A DNA stretch of 64,000 nucleotides from Kappaphycus alvarezii (lineage: Eukaryota; Rhodophyta; Florideophyceae; Gigartinales; Solieriaceae). The stretch covers positions 1,302,001 to 1,366,000 of the forward strand of contig NADL03000623.1 in assembly GCA_002205965.3 (NCBI GenBank), read 5' to 3'. Below, piece after piece: positions 42,500 to 56,139 of the stretch; the first letter of the stretch is position 1, and each line of letters opens with the position of its first letter. The notes under the pieces were generated by a model, which was given only the letters and a program-made list of their open reading frames with translations, did no database searches and was not told the origin of the DNA. A program made the translations under genes and the position numbers.

Positions 42500-45290
42500 A
42501 AGTCACGTTTACTTCTTGTTAATGTCATACACGTATTTTGTGTCGTAAACTAATTTAACCCTCCATTGTGGCCTTTTTGCATATGGTTTAATTATATTTG
42601 GTAAATATTTATGAAAATTTGCTCCTTTATGCAATTCAAGGAAAGAATAGGTATTACAATACGGTAAAGTTTCGCATAAATTGCGTGGTTATTTTCTCTT
42701 TTTATTAAAAAACTGGGGGCTTCGTATTTTAATTTCCCGAACCGCATTCTACATACTCAAAGCTGCGCCGCAACAGTATCAATTTACAATGCTGCCTGCC
42801 TGGAGGCCGAACTCCGGACTATTTTCAAGGTGACGCGGCTCCGCTGCTAACCTCATACTCTGTAAGCACGCCCCCACTCATTTCAATCCCTAATGGAACA
42901 TGTGACCTCACTTCAGGAAATGACATTACTTATCCAAATAATAAATCACCCAAAATTTCCCCCATTCTACAACCGTGAGCCTCTAGAACTTTACAGTACA
43001 TAACCTCCCACCCTAAATTTCAAGAAATAACAAGTCTCTCTTTCTCTGTTTACTAAAGATACAGGGCCACCGCTGATACCAGCGTCGCCTTGGTGGCATC
43101 TTGTCCGTCATCACATATTGTGCGCCCAGATTACCCTCAAAAAAAATTCAGATTTTCTCCTTTCCTAGCCAGAAAAGCAAGACCAAATGACTTTAATAAG
43201 GTTCAAATCCTTCTTACCGAGACCCAACTTATCAGTTCAAATGCCATCACTGAAAGCTTTGCAGCCGCTAAAATCAACAAACAGCGTAAAATAGACTCTC
43301 TGACTCATCTGAAACTCTCGCATTCAAACTTTTCCCATTGTACCGATATCCTAACCATCATCACAGCCTTAGTCGGCACAAAACTGTGCTTCACTGTGAA
43401 CTACCGCCCCCCACCGCCATACTGCAGCAGCGTATCTTGCTATGAAGTTCAACTGTATGAAAGCCTTAATCATGCAAAAATTAACGAATGAGATCATCGA
43501 TCTACTTATCTCATACCATCTTCTCCCTCAACCCCTTAAATATAATCCGGACCATCTCCTCGCACATCAGTGAAGTTAATTTGGATGATCATGAAATTAG
43601 CACTACCACAGCACATGCCAGTTACTTTAATGCTAACGAAACGATTCGAGCCCGCATTTACTATACCTAATAACCATGTATTTGCAATCAAAAGATCAAA
43701 ATTCGTTTCCTCATCCATAGAATCAACGCAAATATACACTTTGTTCTGCTGGACATCGTCATGGCTGGCGCACCCCCTGCCTCAATCAAAGAGTTCTCTA
43801 GTAGCCCACAACAAGCGACTATACTGCATCTCTTTATTTCGGGCCCCCAAGCTACTATCATTGACATCATCGCCTCAGCCCTACGCTTTATCTAAAATCG
43901 CTGCCATTCGAGCCGCCGCTCTCCTCCTCTCATGACTAAGTTATATCCCCACTGAATAAACATCAGGCAGCAACAATCGACTGAAGCAAGAGGAAGTTGT
44001 GCCACGTTGGCCAATTTGTTGCCCATAAAGATACCAAAAGCAAGCTTCAACATTCTAAGAACGAAAAGCAACTCTATGTAATCCAAAAACGACATAAAAA
44101 CTCTGGAGAGGATTAACGTTCTCAAAAAATTGCACGAACCACCAAAAACCCAAGGATATCACACGTGATGGTAAGTTCGCCCTTGACTCAGCGAACACCT
44201 TCCACCCATGGCCCATTACCAACTCAAAATGATTCTACTTCCCCTCCCCGTAAAAAAAGCTCAGCCTTCGGTAAAAGCTCCCATATCACTCAGCAGGGAT
44301 CTTTATCCGCCCAGACATCAAATTAGGCCTTTAATATTCCAGATGGAGTCCATTCTTCACGCATTTAACGAAATCTGCTCTCTGTTTACGCACTTTTATC
44401 CCGATATGGCATGGTATACACCCTCTTACGCTGCAAATTTCTCTGCCAAAGCCTTTTGTGATAAACCTCTCTCTATTTACACTGCCTTTGCATTCTTGAC
44501 ACGTATGCTTTAGCCTATAGTAGTCGTACCTCTCCTGCAACCGCCACCGAGCACCGTTCCTCAAAGCCCGTTACGAACTCGTCAAGTCCCTCAACGCCTC
44601 TATTGTACCTTAACATCTCTGCAACGGGACGTCGCAACTCACTCCATCGTACTTCTGAATCTTCTCCGTAAGATTACTAGTTCTTCAACCCTTATTCCAG
44701 CATGACCCCACGTTTCTTCAATAATTCGCGGCTACATGAACTCGAACCTCTAACTTGGCAACATCAATCCTCTCTCCCTCTTACAAATAGATAAGCACAA
44801 GCTGCTTCAATAATCCCCGAATTGATCTGAAAAAAGCTTACGTAACTCCAATGGGGTGATTTTCGCTACGACAAAGCTAAATATCAACCCCAATATCACA
44901 CAACTCTTCACCTTGGGACAATTGTGCCATTAAAATCGATATACGCAGCCCAATAACACCTTTATTTCTCCAAGGCAATCTCCTTGCACTTTTTAGTACA
45001 GATAAGTTCACAATATTCCTATAAATCCACTTCCTAAGCTCCTGTGCTGACCCTAACAACAAATCGATGGCCATTTACACCTATATATGCTCTCCATGGC
45101 AGATGAACTATTGACTTTACAGCTTTAATGGTAAATTACTTACCTCTCAATCTTTCCTTGCCTCATTCAATATTCTTGGAATAAAACTCTATACTACCAC
45201 CCCCTACTGACCCCAAGAAAGCCCCTTTGCAGAAACAGTCAACGGAAACCTCCTAGATTCCAATCGGGCAGAACTCGCCCGCACCCCACT
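42500..45290. other. C-rich, G-poor block of broken open frames
   Basis: From about 42.9 kb the plus strand becomes C-rich and G-poor, as in the two LINEs at 28-34 kb, but the overall AT content is higher. Plus-strand open frames at 43090-43491, 43570-43935 and 44208-44513 show no recognisable motif. It may be an old LINE copy that has lost its CG bases. This is a guess from composition only. Confidence 0.3.
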
Positions 45291-45296
45291 ACCTGT

Positions 45297-45505
45297 CTAC
45301 CATTAGTAGGGTTCTGGTGAATATTCCACTTTAAAGTACAAATTTATATACAGGTCTTCAATCCACAACCTTCCCTGCACCCTTTTACCAGAACCCTACT
45401 AATGTTAGACTACCCGCCTACCATTAGTAGGGTTCTGGTGCATATTCTACTTTAAAGTCCAAATTTATATACAGGTCTTCAATCCAAAACCTTCCCAGCA
45501 CCCTT
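45297..45505 (+). repeat. Direct repeat of an 88-bp unit, period 121 bases
   Basis: 45297-45384 and 45418-45505 are near-identical (a handful of changes). Both start CTACCATTAGTAGGGTTCTG and end in CAGGTCTTCAATCC-type sequence and CACCCTT. Only the first is followed by the inverted end. Confidence 0.8.
45301..45404. repeat. Small foldback element with 18-bp perfect terminal inverted repeats
   Basis: CATTAGTAGGGTTCTGGT (45301-45318) is exactly inverted as ACCAGAACCCTACTAATG (45387-45404), enclosing 68 bases. This is the layout of a MITE of about 104 bp. A second, left-hand copy follows. Confidence 0.7.
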
Positions 45506-45509
45506 AAGT

Positions 45510-48500
45510 ATGGCCGAACGCCCACCATTCCCCACATATTCCCATTTAGGCATCTTGGCACCACTTAATAACTTCAGAAAAATGAGAAGTAACTCCATTG
45601 CCGCACCTAAATGGCACGGCAGCTTCATCCCGTCAGTGCAACTCAAATCAAAAGATGTAACATTGCCGCCAATCGGGCTAATGAAACATTATGGTCAACC
45701 GGGATCACATCTGCCGCAAAGTCACCTTCTCCCCCTTGCAATCAGACCTTGACCCATGCAAACCATTTCATCATGCTTTCTAATCCATCCAGGCAACTCT
45801 CTTGCAATATCGTTCCTCCGTGGCCCCGAAAACAAACTGCAAAATAACCCGATGCATTGGGGAAAAGCTCGAAACGGCGAAATGGACCAACTTGACGACA
45901 TGGAAGGCATCTTTTGGGTCCCATCCACACCTCTTATAAAGCCAGTGCAGATTAAAAGCCAGTGCAGATTACAATACAATATCTCCATAAGATCACATCG
46001 AGAAGCCAAATTGAAGCACGCATGGCTCTACATCCTGTCCCCGGTGATCTCTTGGTGGTACACTAGCATTTTGACCCTAACTGCACAGCCTCCTACAATT
46101 TGGAGAAATCACTTACTCGTTGACTCCTTTCACTTTCCGCCCGGTCCCAACTGCATTTGTAAGACATAAATATTAAAGGACCATATCTCCATAAAACCTG
46201 TTTGCATTCGCCGACCTTCTCGCCTGTACGTTTTCCTTAAGAATAAAGAGAAATTCGGGCAACTCATAGGCGGTATTTACGGCAACTCTCCAGAAGCGTA
46301 TATCTAAAACGAAGTACTCTAATCTAATGTCTATATTTAGCTTCCATCAGACTCTAACATTATCCTCAGATGCAGCAACCTTGCAACTGTGCTCATTTAT
46401 ATCACCACGGACAACTTTTTGGAAGCTGCAGCACAGACTTTGCTATTAACGCCTCTTTTCGATATCCTTTCCCTCAAGCACACCATCAATTGCCTCGAAT
46501 AATCCTCAAAAAAAATATCTGGACTTTTTTGTACCTCTTGAAAGGTTCCGGGGCACCAAAAAGACCTATATGTGCCAACCAACCATCCTCTCACGCAAAG
46601 AGGTGGAGAGTGGCTCCGTACACAAAATGTTCGCCTTAACTTTCTTCACACGGCGTTCAGTTCTATTCTTCTCTACCCATCTCTTCGCCAGCATTTGGCC
46701 ACATAAACCAACCCATACAGCTGATGCTGCACATAAAGCTCTATAAAGCGCAGGCTCCAATACCATTGTCGACCTGGGGCATTTTGCTCGTCATCAAATT
46801 TAAAGAGATATATGGAAGGTAAAAACATTTTTAGTGAAGTGAATTGCAGAAGCGTGCTTACGGTACGTTCACAAGTAAATTCTTCAAAGCGCGAGTATTA
46901 ATACCTCTCTCCACTTCTTCTATTTCAAAATTAACCTTCCTTGCTTACTTGCTCTGCTCAGTTCTGTCATAAATCCCAGCGATGGATAGTTGGCGTCTGC
47001 GGGGATGAAATGTATGGAATAAGCATACAGCGCGCTCGAATATAGAGAATTTTCCCCCAAATGTCTTTTACCCATGAAAAAGCATGCCGAAAACTCAGGC
47101 GTAATATTAGCAGCAATGAGAAGGTATATAAAGAAAAAAAGACAATTTAGTACATTTCAAATAGTAGATTTCGCAGTCATATTTTAGGATATACCAGACG
47201 CTGATTGTATCATTTTACTTTACTTTAATAGAACACAAATAGATATGTAAATGGCTGTCATTGAATTTCTATAACAGAAAAGTTCTGTCTGAAGTAACAT
47301 ATGTTCAACGTCACCTTTACTCTAAACATTAGTTTCCTTGAAACTGATGACTAGCCCCAACAGAAGGAATGAAAAGTAGTACTGATTTAGAGAGGATAAT
47401 AGGCATCTTTGCATGATATTTTGGCAATAATTTCAGGAGTTTTACGAAAGATAATTGTACCTACTTGTTCTATAGCTGAATTAATCATAAATAATCAGTA
47501 GTTAAATTGTTTTCTTTGGCAGTTTTGAAGAAAAGTAACCCTCTTTTGAGTTGAATCAGTCGTTTTTATGGTAATATGATAGTTATTTTAAGTTCTATAG
47601 ATTAAAAAACCGCAAATATGTGCAAAACAGTCATAAATGAAAACTTGTAAAAAATTGTAAACAGTTTTGACACCTGACCGGATTTTTTGGGCATATGCAT
47701 GGACTAACTGAGGACCTCAATTATAATATTTCATTTTTGATAACGACTTTGATTGATGTAACATCGAAACTGCCCTTAATATTGAAAGGAAACAGGTTTG
47801 AATGATGTTGTGTTGTTGCCACTTTGCAGATATGTATATGGTGATTACAACTTAACGTCATTTCAGGGGTTCAGATTTCAAGGTTTCTCCCTAAATTATG
47901 CTCAGAGAGATTCCAATAAGGCCTTTTCTATTAGTTTAGTAACTATTGAATGGCTACTCAAATAAATGAGGTTGTAATAACGCGTAATGACTTAAAGTGG
48001 AAAAGTGTAATTTGTTACTCCCAGTTGGTACGAAGCACATCTTCTCTTGGAAACCAACCCCTATATTCAAGTCAACTGTAATTTTGTCCCAGTCCCATTT
48101 GAAACCTCTTGCGCGCTTCCTGTGCTCTCTGAACGTGTCCTTAATGTGATATCATCGTATCGCCACCAACAATTCCTCACTAATTCAAAATGCTGACAGC
48201 GAACTGTTTCTCACAATAAGAAATTACATCGACCTGTCTGGATGGCTAAAGACCGGCTCATTAAATAAAAAGAAGGTTTCTTTCTCTTTTTTGTGAGAAT
48301 CATACTCTACATCCCTTAAATTTGTAAATCTGCCAGGACCACTTCTTATGATGGAGATCCTGAAAGTTTTTGATTCTTTTGGAAATATTTTTTTCATCAT
48401 TCAACCCGTCTTTGGTGATTATCTTCTTTACGGAGATTACATGCATGGATGTTAACATTCTACAGCGCTGTGCAAACCGAAAAAAGAACTCCAACTGATC

Positions 48501-48838
48501 CCATTTCTGGCGCTACTTACTCCTATATTATTCCCACAGTGCATATACCCACATGGAAAAGTTTTTTACAATAATAAGATCAGACTACGTTTTTAAGATT
48601 TCAGTATGTTCCTCTCGAATTTGATTGCCATTACGAGAATGTTTTTCGAAATAGACGCCCACCCCAGCTCTGTTACCCCTTGTTATCCATTTATATAGCC
48701 CAGTAGTTAGTTATTCTGCGCAGATTGGACCAAAGTACAGAAATTCCTGAAGTGCAATTGGCACGCATACTGTACTGCCATCGGAAGAGCTAATTTTGGT
48801 GATCTTTTTTTGATCTGATTCACTGCTAACCAGTAGGC
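45510..48838. other. Intergenic DNA, AT-rich from about 46.8 kb, no supported gene
   Basis: The open frames at 45510-46170 and 46566-46766 show no domain. A 16-base tandem duplication (AAAGCCAGTGCAGATT) lies near 45942-45972. From 46.8 to 48.8 kb nothing but short AT-rich frames is seen. Confidence 0.35.
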
Positions 48839-48860
48839 ACTGTACTGTACTGTACAGTAA
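48839..48860. promoter_or_regulatory. GTAC palindrome not linked to a recognised gene
   Basis: The stretch ACTGTACTGTACTGTACAGT is one of the few strong members of this family with no recognised gene nearby. It lies about 120 bases left of the long inverted repeat. Confidence 0.3.
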
Positions 48861-48974
48861 GGGCAATTTTCTTTTGTCGCCCACTATTATTTTTGGTACT
48901 GTATCCTCACCCGATGGTGCTTGATGGCTTGCAATCTGGACCACTCGGCCCCCAAATGGGACCTGATATTTTCG

Positions 48975-49765
48975 CAAGTGAAAGGCACCTATTGGGCCAA
49001 GTGCAGACTTTGCTTATCTCTAACTTGGATCTCCCTAACTTGACTGACCCTAACCTACTCACCCCGCCGTCCTAGATAGCCCTAACCTAGTTAACTAGTA
49101 TTTATACCTACCTGGCCACTAGGGCCCCAGATTAAACAGCCACCCCGGTGTTGGCTCTGAACTTAACTCCCAACTTCCGCCTTTGCAGAAACCTTACCAA
49201 CGGCAACTTTGGCTATAGCCACGTTTATCCGCCCGGGTCCCCCTTTCTATTCCTCCCCCTATCAAATATTATTCTACCCCTTTTGTTGTTTGTTTGTGAT
49301 ATTCACTCACACTTGGCGCCCCGGACTCCGGCGTCTATATACAAATAGGGACTTCAAGGTTGTCGTTGGTGACAACATCCTTATCTCCAAAGGAGATAAT
49401 CAGCACAGCTGACCCCATACTACATCTTCTTTGTCCAGTATTCCACCCCTGGCGTCTACGGTTATTTGGAATTGACCCCGACCACGTTTCTAGCATTCCG
49501 CGGACCACAGAACGGCCTTACAACCCGGAGGACAAGTTTACCGTCCGGCCATCCCAGGAATTACCCTCGCTCTTCCAACCCCATTTCTCCTCGCGATCGG
49601 CGAGCTGTGCTACTGCATCGCAGGGTGCTTAAAGAGAAAGAGGGACAGCTAACACCCTGTGGGTCTTCGTGTGTGTGTGTTGGATTTCTCATTGTCTGAC
49701 GGTGTTCCGTTCCTAGACGAGAAGAACTGCGCTCCGTGCATTGCACTAAAATTTCCCTGCGGGTC
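48975..49765 (+). repeat. Left arm of a long imperfect inverted repeat
   Basis: About 790 bases match, in inverse orientation, 51640-52450, with numerous substitutions and small indels (my rough impression is around three quarters identical). Shared landmarks include GTGTTGGCTCTGAAC, TGGCTATAGCCACGTTTAT, GGCGTCTATATACAAATAGG and CTGTGCTACTGCATCGCA. The TATATA at about 49339 lies in a promoter-like context. The arms could be two LTR-like copies in opposite orientation, or the ends of one 3.5 kb element. Confidence 0.75.
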
Positions 49766-51639
49766 TCCTCTTCTGGAGGGCGCACCTCTGGAAGCCTTTT
49801 ATCTACTGAAGTGTTTCTACGTTTACTACCATCAACGGCTAGTGGTTCTATAAGTTCTTAGATTTTGTGTTCATTAAACTTAAAATACAGCTTCGAACCA
49901 ACTATTTTCGTGCGTACCGTCAGAAAAACTTCTATCTTCTTCTTATTTACTGTTGGTCGATTTTCATTGTTGAAAATTGAAGACAATGGTGTGCCTAGCA
50001 GTAATACATGACCTCAACTTTTTTCTGTCCTTAAGCGTCTCAATATAACAAAGTGAGACTTGTTGCGTTCTAAAAGTGTTTAGTAAGGAGATCAAAGAGA
50101 AACTACATGCATTTCATCATCTTTTTCTCGTGTCTTGGAAAAAAAACTTATCGTTCGCGTTGAAGTCAATTTTATTGCAATCAAATGCCCGCGACTCCAC
50201 TTCTTGCTTTATCTCACCGTCCGCTAGAGCATGAGGATAATTTTCTTCTCTTTGCTGAGTTGAAGCTGGAGCAGAGTTTTGGGCAATTTTCGTTGGTCTT
50301 ATTATAGATATTGCGAATAGAGGATCTTATTTAGATTAGTAGGGGTGAATTTATACTTTACGATATATTAATAGCCTTGCACTTATTGAAATTATTTGAT
50401 GTTCACATTTAATACATTATTCTTACAAGATGCTGCCTTATTTCAAGGATTTGATCATTTCTATAAAGAAAGGGTTTGTCATTAAGATTTTCTTTCATTT
50501 TCAATTGCCTTTATGATGTCTGTTATATTCATTTAAGAGTTTGATTACGAGAGGAATTTTCTATTTTAATTATGATTAACTTATGACAAAAAAATTGCAG
50601 ACTATAAATATTTGCAGAAGTATTGAGCGCTCTCGCGAAAAAAAGCTGAAATAGGACTTGAAAGTAAACAATGATGCAAAAATCCTTCGTATGAAAAATC
50701 AATCTGTCCTTTCCAAGGCACCCCAATGTCAACCCTAGATTCACCCTCTATCTCAATTTCACGTGAACCAATCATGTCGCTGTGTAACCGTCCTTTCCTT
50801 GAGTCGAGGCAAGGCCTGTACTTGGAACTCTTTTTCAGCCCTCTGTTGATGCCTTCGCAGCTGCTGTATAGACGAGCTGAAATGGTTCGGGCCTTAATAT
50901 AAACAATTCCATGTTTAAGAACTGGTAAACAGCGAAAAATACCGTCAATCTCGTTTTACATCTTAAGAGTATCTTACAATTACAAAGGAAGTCGCAGCTG
51001 CAAGGATCAACACATAGTAATGATAAGGCCGTCTCTAACGCGACATGGAAGTCAATGAAGTCTGTTACCTTTTGTTCTCTGTAGTTTGGCGCTTTTTTGT
51101 TGATTCAAGAGAGATAATGGTGGGTACCGTTGGTTTCTGGCCACTTCAGAAAGAGAATGACTTAATATTTCCTGTGTGCAAAAGAAGACGCTTCGCTTCG
51201 TACAGCATAAAATATTGCGTATTTTCTTGCTATCACCACGATAGGCATCTCTTCATGCGATTAATTTATCTACCGTTAACAAGAGAGCGATATTTACGCC
51301 CATGAGGATATCATGTCTCCGTACTGACCGTTTATTTCATATACTTCCTGGTACTTCTTTGAGGTATATTTGTCGACAAGCCTGCTGGTTTCCAATCCCT
51401 AGTGGTGTCCAAATGTGCAGCATTGATCTGCAAATTGTAATCTGCCCGCGCAAGTGAGGAACGAATGCAAACTTCGTAGAAAAAATCAGACAATTGCAGT
51501 CAATTAAATATCGAGTCAAAGCCTGCTGAATGCATAGGAGGGGTTACAGTAGTTCCAATGTGGATGATGCAGAGTAATATGTGATTTTTTGCCCTTGAAA
51601 TTGTCATTTTGATTGATTTATTTGCTCTTAAAGCAATTT
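49766..51639. other. Spacer inside the long inverted repeat
   Basis: This AT-rich stretch of about 1.9 kb has only short open frames. The longest are 86 codons at 51045-51305 and 71 codons at 50529-50744, and neither shows a reverse transcriptase, recombinase or transposase motif. Confidence 0.4.
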
Positions 51640-52450
51640 TGGGAGGAAATTTGAGTCTTTTTTGTAGTTCAATGCGGGGTACTCAGTTATTCCCGTGTAG
51701 ATACGGAGTCCCGTAAGATAATGAGAAAAACAAAAAACACCCCAAGAATCACAGGGTTTTCGCTGTCCTTTTTTCTCCTCAAGCAACTTGCGATGCAGTA
51801 GCACAGTCCGGCGATGACGAGGACAAGTTTTGGGGAGTTGAAAAATGGGATTTTCCTTGTACAGCTGGACAGTATAATTGTCCTTCCAGTTGTAAGGCCA
51901 GGCCGGGATCTGTGTAACGCTAGAGTCTTGGAAAGAATCGGGTAAAAAGAAACGAAGACAAAAGGGGTGCAAAATTTGACAACAAGAGATGTATTAGTGG
52001 GTCATAAGTACTTAGTATACCTTTTGGAGATAATGGTGTTTTCACTAACGACACCCTTGAAGTTCCTATTTGTATATAGACGCCAGAGTCTGGAACGCCA
52101 AGTGTGAGTAAATATCACAGAAAAAAATGAGAAGGGTAGTATAATATGGGATAGAGAGGGAATAATAGAAAGGGAACCAGGCGAATAAACGTGGCTATAG
52201 CCAATGTTTTAGTTGGAAAGAGTGTTGCAAAGGCGGAAGTTGGGAGTCATGTTCAGAGCCAACACCGTGGTAGCTTTTTATTCTAGTGCCCTAGTTGCCA
52301 GATAGATATAAGTATAGCTAGCTTGGTTAGGTCTTTTTAAGACGGCGAGCTAAGTAAAGTCAATATAAGAAAAGTAGTAAATATACAAGCTAGAGATGAG
52401 TAAAATATTCACTAGGCCAAATAAGTGCCATTTACCTGCGGCAAAACCGT
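51640..52450 (-). repeat. Right arm of the long imperfect inverted repeat
   Basis: This is the inverse copy of the left arm. It is more AT-rich than its partner, as if it had decayed longer. A 114-codon minus-strand open frame (51972-51628) falls inside and includes a shared block (RHRRTVLLHRKLLEEKKGQR), also present in the left arm as a plus-strand frame (RDRRAVLLHRRVLKEKEGQL). The arm may therefore contain a short coding remnant. Confidence 0.75.
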
Positions 52451-55400
52451 GCCTAAGCTGAGAGCCAAGCGTCCCGGACTGTAAACATTTAGATCTACTC
52501 TGATAAAAATACGGTATCAAGGCCAATAGTAGTCGACATTCGAAAAATTGCCTTAACTATACAGAGCAGTACCTCTAATAGAAGTGCGCAAGCATGAAAA
52601 AAAAATTAGATCTTAAAAAGACACTTAAGTCAGCTCTGCCGGTGTCTGTACAGTAGACATGCCAACTTCACTGCACTCCTCTTCGCCTGGGAACGAATAT
52701 GTAAATATTCTATTAGAAATGGAAGACACCAATGTGAATCTAGATAGGATTCCAACTGGACCGCGCGAAGGTTATTTATGTGCCAGTTTGTCTTGGAGAT
52801 CAGGCCCGTGAGAAACGAAATTGGTTTAGTTTGTCTTTCAAATTCTTCCTTCAAAAATCAATTATGTGGCGACTTCTTCAAAACATTTGCTGAACGCATA
52901 GAACTTGGAAGGGAATAAACAGAAACCTCTTGAAGCAATCTGATATTTTGAATTGGCTGTAAAGCAAGTTTTCAGACAAAATTTCTTTTGTAGCCGAACT
53001 ATTTTGTTCATTAAACACGAGGTAAGAGGAGATATTTAATCTCTGAAATTCGTTTCACACGACGTCTGTACCGAAAAATTCCTTTGAACATATACCATTG
53101 ATATGAAAATTACGATCTTGGGTGAAGGATACTAAGAAAGCAAAAATATTCTTCACTTATCGTTACGATTCTTTCATTAGAGACCGAGAAGGCAATCCAA
53201 TCCAATTGAGGGATGATGACTCCTTCCGGAAATAACTTTACAATGACCTGTATAATACCCCTTGAGAGAGCGAATATAAGGAGACATAATGTAGCTGCTA
53301 CATATTCATAGCAATACCAACGGATAGATTTCAGATATATGCAAAAAATAACTTACAGTCGTGCCTGATAGCTGTTTTGCCCACAAAACTCCCCCGATTT
53401 GCCTTTTGTAGGTGAGAAAACTATTTATCTGGGGCTTGTCGGCGAAAAACGACAGCCAGTTCATTTTAGTACCTATTTTTATGCTTAATAAAAAACATCG
53501 CAAAAAGTATTTAAAATGGAGCACTCCAATGACTGTTTATGAAAATTCAGACCTCTGCTCTCTATTGCACGTTTTTTGGGGGACTTTGGACCTTTAAGAG
53601 CTTACAAATGTAGCCAAGCTGAATGGTACTTCTGATAAATGTGCATTTTACTTCTAAGGGCTTAGAAAGTTTTGCCTCCGTGCATGTAACCTCCATTCAT
53701 TCCCTTAGAAAAGTTTTTATTGCAATGAATCGGGTCGATTACGCCTCTTGTAATTGTGAAATCAGTTTGAATAAAATTTTAGAGATGCAAATCGTATGCA
53801 CACGCTGAAATCGCTTCATAAGTCAGGTTTTAGTCTTTGGAAAGTTCAGAAGTAATTATTCTTCAATGAGAGCCGCGCAAATTTTCAGACTGGTTTTGTG
53901 TTGTTGCAAAAGATAGTATCGTTCCATTCCTTCAGAATTGGTACCTTGCACCTTAGTATTAATAATAACAGCATAGATATGCTTTCAATTCTCAAAGGTG
54001 CCAACCATAACCTTAAAATATTAGCAGAATACGCTGATTAAAGTATTGTCATAAGCCATAGTGCAGTAAGAAAGATAAATCTGAAAATTAGGTCACTAGC
54101 TAGTTCGACGTCCTAGTGCGTTTTCGGCGGAAGACTCAGAACTATAGATTGATACAAGATATGGGTGGAATAATAGCAGAGATATTTTTTTCTTAGCTAC
54201 AGTATCTTACGATTTGACGGTAACATCCCTCCTTTGACGCTCCAAGGCCCTCTCAGATTTAAAATTGTTCTAGACTCATCTTATTTCCCCTTCATCAATG
54301 ATGGGGACCTACAGGAGCTTTCGCAAAATTTAATGGGTTATGTCGCTTCTTTAAAGAATATTTTACGATATCAAAAAACTTGCGTTTGGTTTTCATGCTC
54401 ATTTCGCATCTTCTATCGTAATTGCGAAAAACGCCATACTCTGCGGTTCAATCGTTAAATAAGACCAATACTGGCTAGAGATTTTTGTATGATCAATAAA
54501 AGAAAGATTTAACGCCTTGTCCGGAGCAACCACTTCAATCAATAAAGAGTTCAAAAATTCAAGAAAGCTCTAAGTTTTCCTTCAGACACTATTCTTCAAC
54601 TGAAGATTATATTAATAGCAACGAAGAAGATTACATTGATTTTGAATTAATAAATGCGGCTGATACAAAATTTGGTCAGATATGCACGCTTTGACCGCAA
54701 AATACTGAGAAAATGAGTTTCAAAGAGAACATGAGTATGAGACTGGGAGCTTTGCCATGCTTCTATGCATTAACAGCGTTTCAGTTCAATGAGAATTATT
54801 CCAAGTGATATGTTTATCAAGAACACGCCTCGACGCATATACCTGTCAAGAATTTATGTGAAGGATTTTGGGAGGTCATTGGCCCCATCAATCCGACATG
54901 AAACGTCCCAAAATACCAAGATGTAAATACCACGTGGCTGTAGAGTTTTAGTGTTTAATGAGATTAGTCGTAAAACTGGAGGATAGCATAGTACGGCCAG
55001 GTGAGGAAGTAAGTACCGTCCACCTACACGATCAGGTGGGATATTGGCACGAGTAAACTTTTAATGGAAGATTGGGCCTTTGGGTCTGAAGTAAAAGAAG
55101 TTGGTAAGCTTCATTACAATAAAAGTCGACACGGTCTTGCGTTCCAATACACGAACGCTATCAATGTGTCTGTTATTTCAAATTAAAACAGTGTTGTGGA
55201 GCATACGTACCAAGCGAGCCAAAATTCCTTAGAGAAGATTGTAAAAGACATATTTGCTAGACCCTCATCGCAACGTGCGTTACCTGTTGGAAGCAGAATG
55301 GTTGATGCCGTCTCTTTAGACGACATCAAACTATGGATGGGTAGCTTTATACCCCCTCATGGAATGCGGCCCTGAAGATTACCATTCCAATGCGTCTTGT

Positions 55401-56100
55401 TGCCAGTACGGAAGTGGCCGCTGAGGGCCCTAGACTTTTATCACGAAGTTCTTTGACGATTTGAGGTATTTTTCGAGAAGTCCAATTGTTGGCGATCTGT
55501 GGGCTATGATTTGTTTTCGAAAATACTTCCTCATGTCACCAACAACTAGCAATGTGAATCACCGTAGAGATCGTCGAGATTACCGTTCTCTGTAGATCGC
55601 TGTGATTCGAAAGAAGATAGGTGCTGAGAATCTGAATGGTAGATGATGAGAAAGATAAGGACGTCTGTCGAAGAAGAGGAACGGGCCTAGCGATTAAAGC
55701 TATAAGATCTTTAGAACGTTAGATCTACCTACTTGGTTTATTGGAAGCCATCACACTGCGTTTTATATCCAAGAAGTGACTACTGTTTCGATCGGATCAG
55801 GTACGATATAGATTCTGGTGCAAATAATTGGGCATTTGGTCCGTATTGGAGTTTGCTGCTCAACGGAATGCTTTGATAGTTGTATAAAACGTAGAAACCT
55901 TGATATTTTCCACTATGGCGTCAACGCCGTTGACATTATTGATTTTCTAGATGCCTCAACCTGACCAATCGTGCCTCTATCGAAAACGAAAATTATTTGT
56001 TCATATTTCAGTACAGACTTCTAAATCTTCCAATATCCTAGCTAATATTATTTCATATATTAATTGAAAACATGAAACGAGCCAGTGTAATGTTTTCGTA
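52451..56100. other. AT-rich decayed DNA, no supported gene
   Basis: Only short open frames are seen, without motifs. From about 54.7 kb onward single runs of coding-like residues occur on the plus strand (for example VVKLEDSIVRPGEEVSTVHL near 54970), which may be the 5' part of the gypsy element that follows. Confidence 0.3.
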
Positions 56101-56139
56101 ATTTTATTGAAATAGCAGGGAACTTAAGCTTTTGAATAG

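Noticed and set aside
43195-43215. GTTCAAATCC, which resembles a tRNA T-arm
   Set aside because: No matching acceptor, D or anticodon stems surround it.
49668-49682. A short GTGTGTGTGT run
   Set aside because: It is a simple repeat inside the left arm of the inverted repeat and too short to mean anything by itself.
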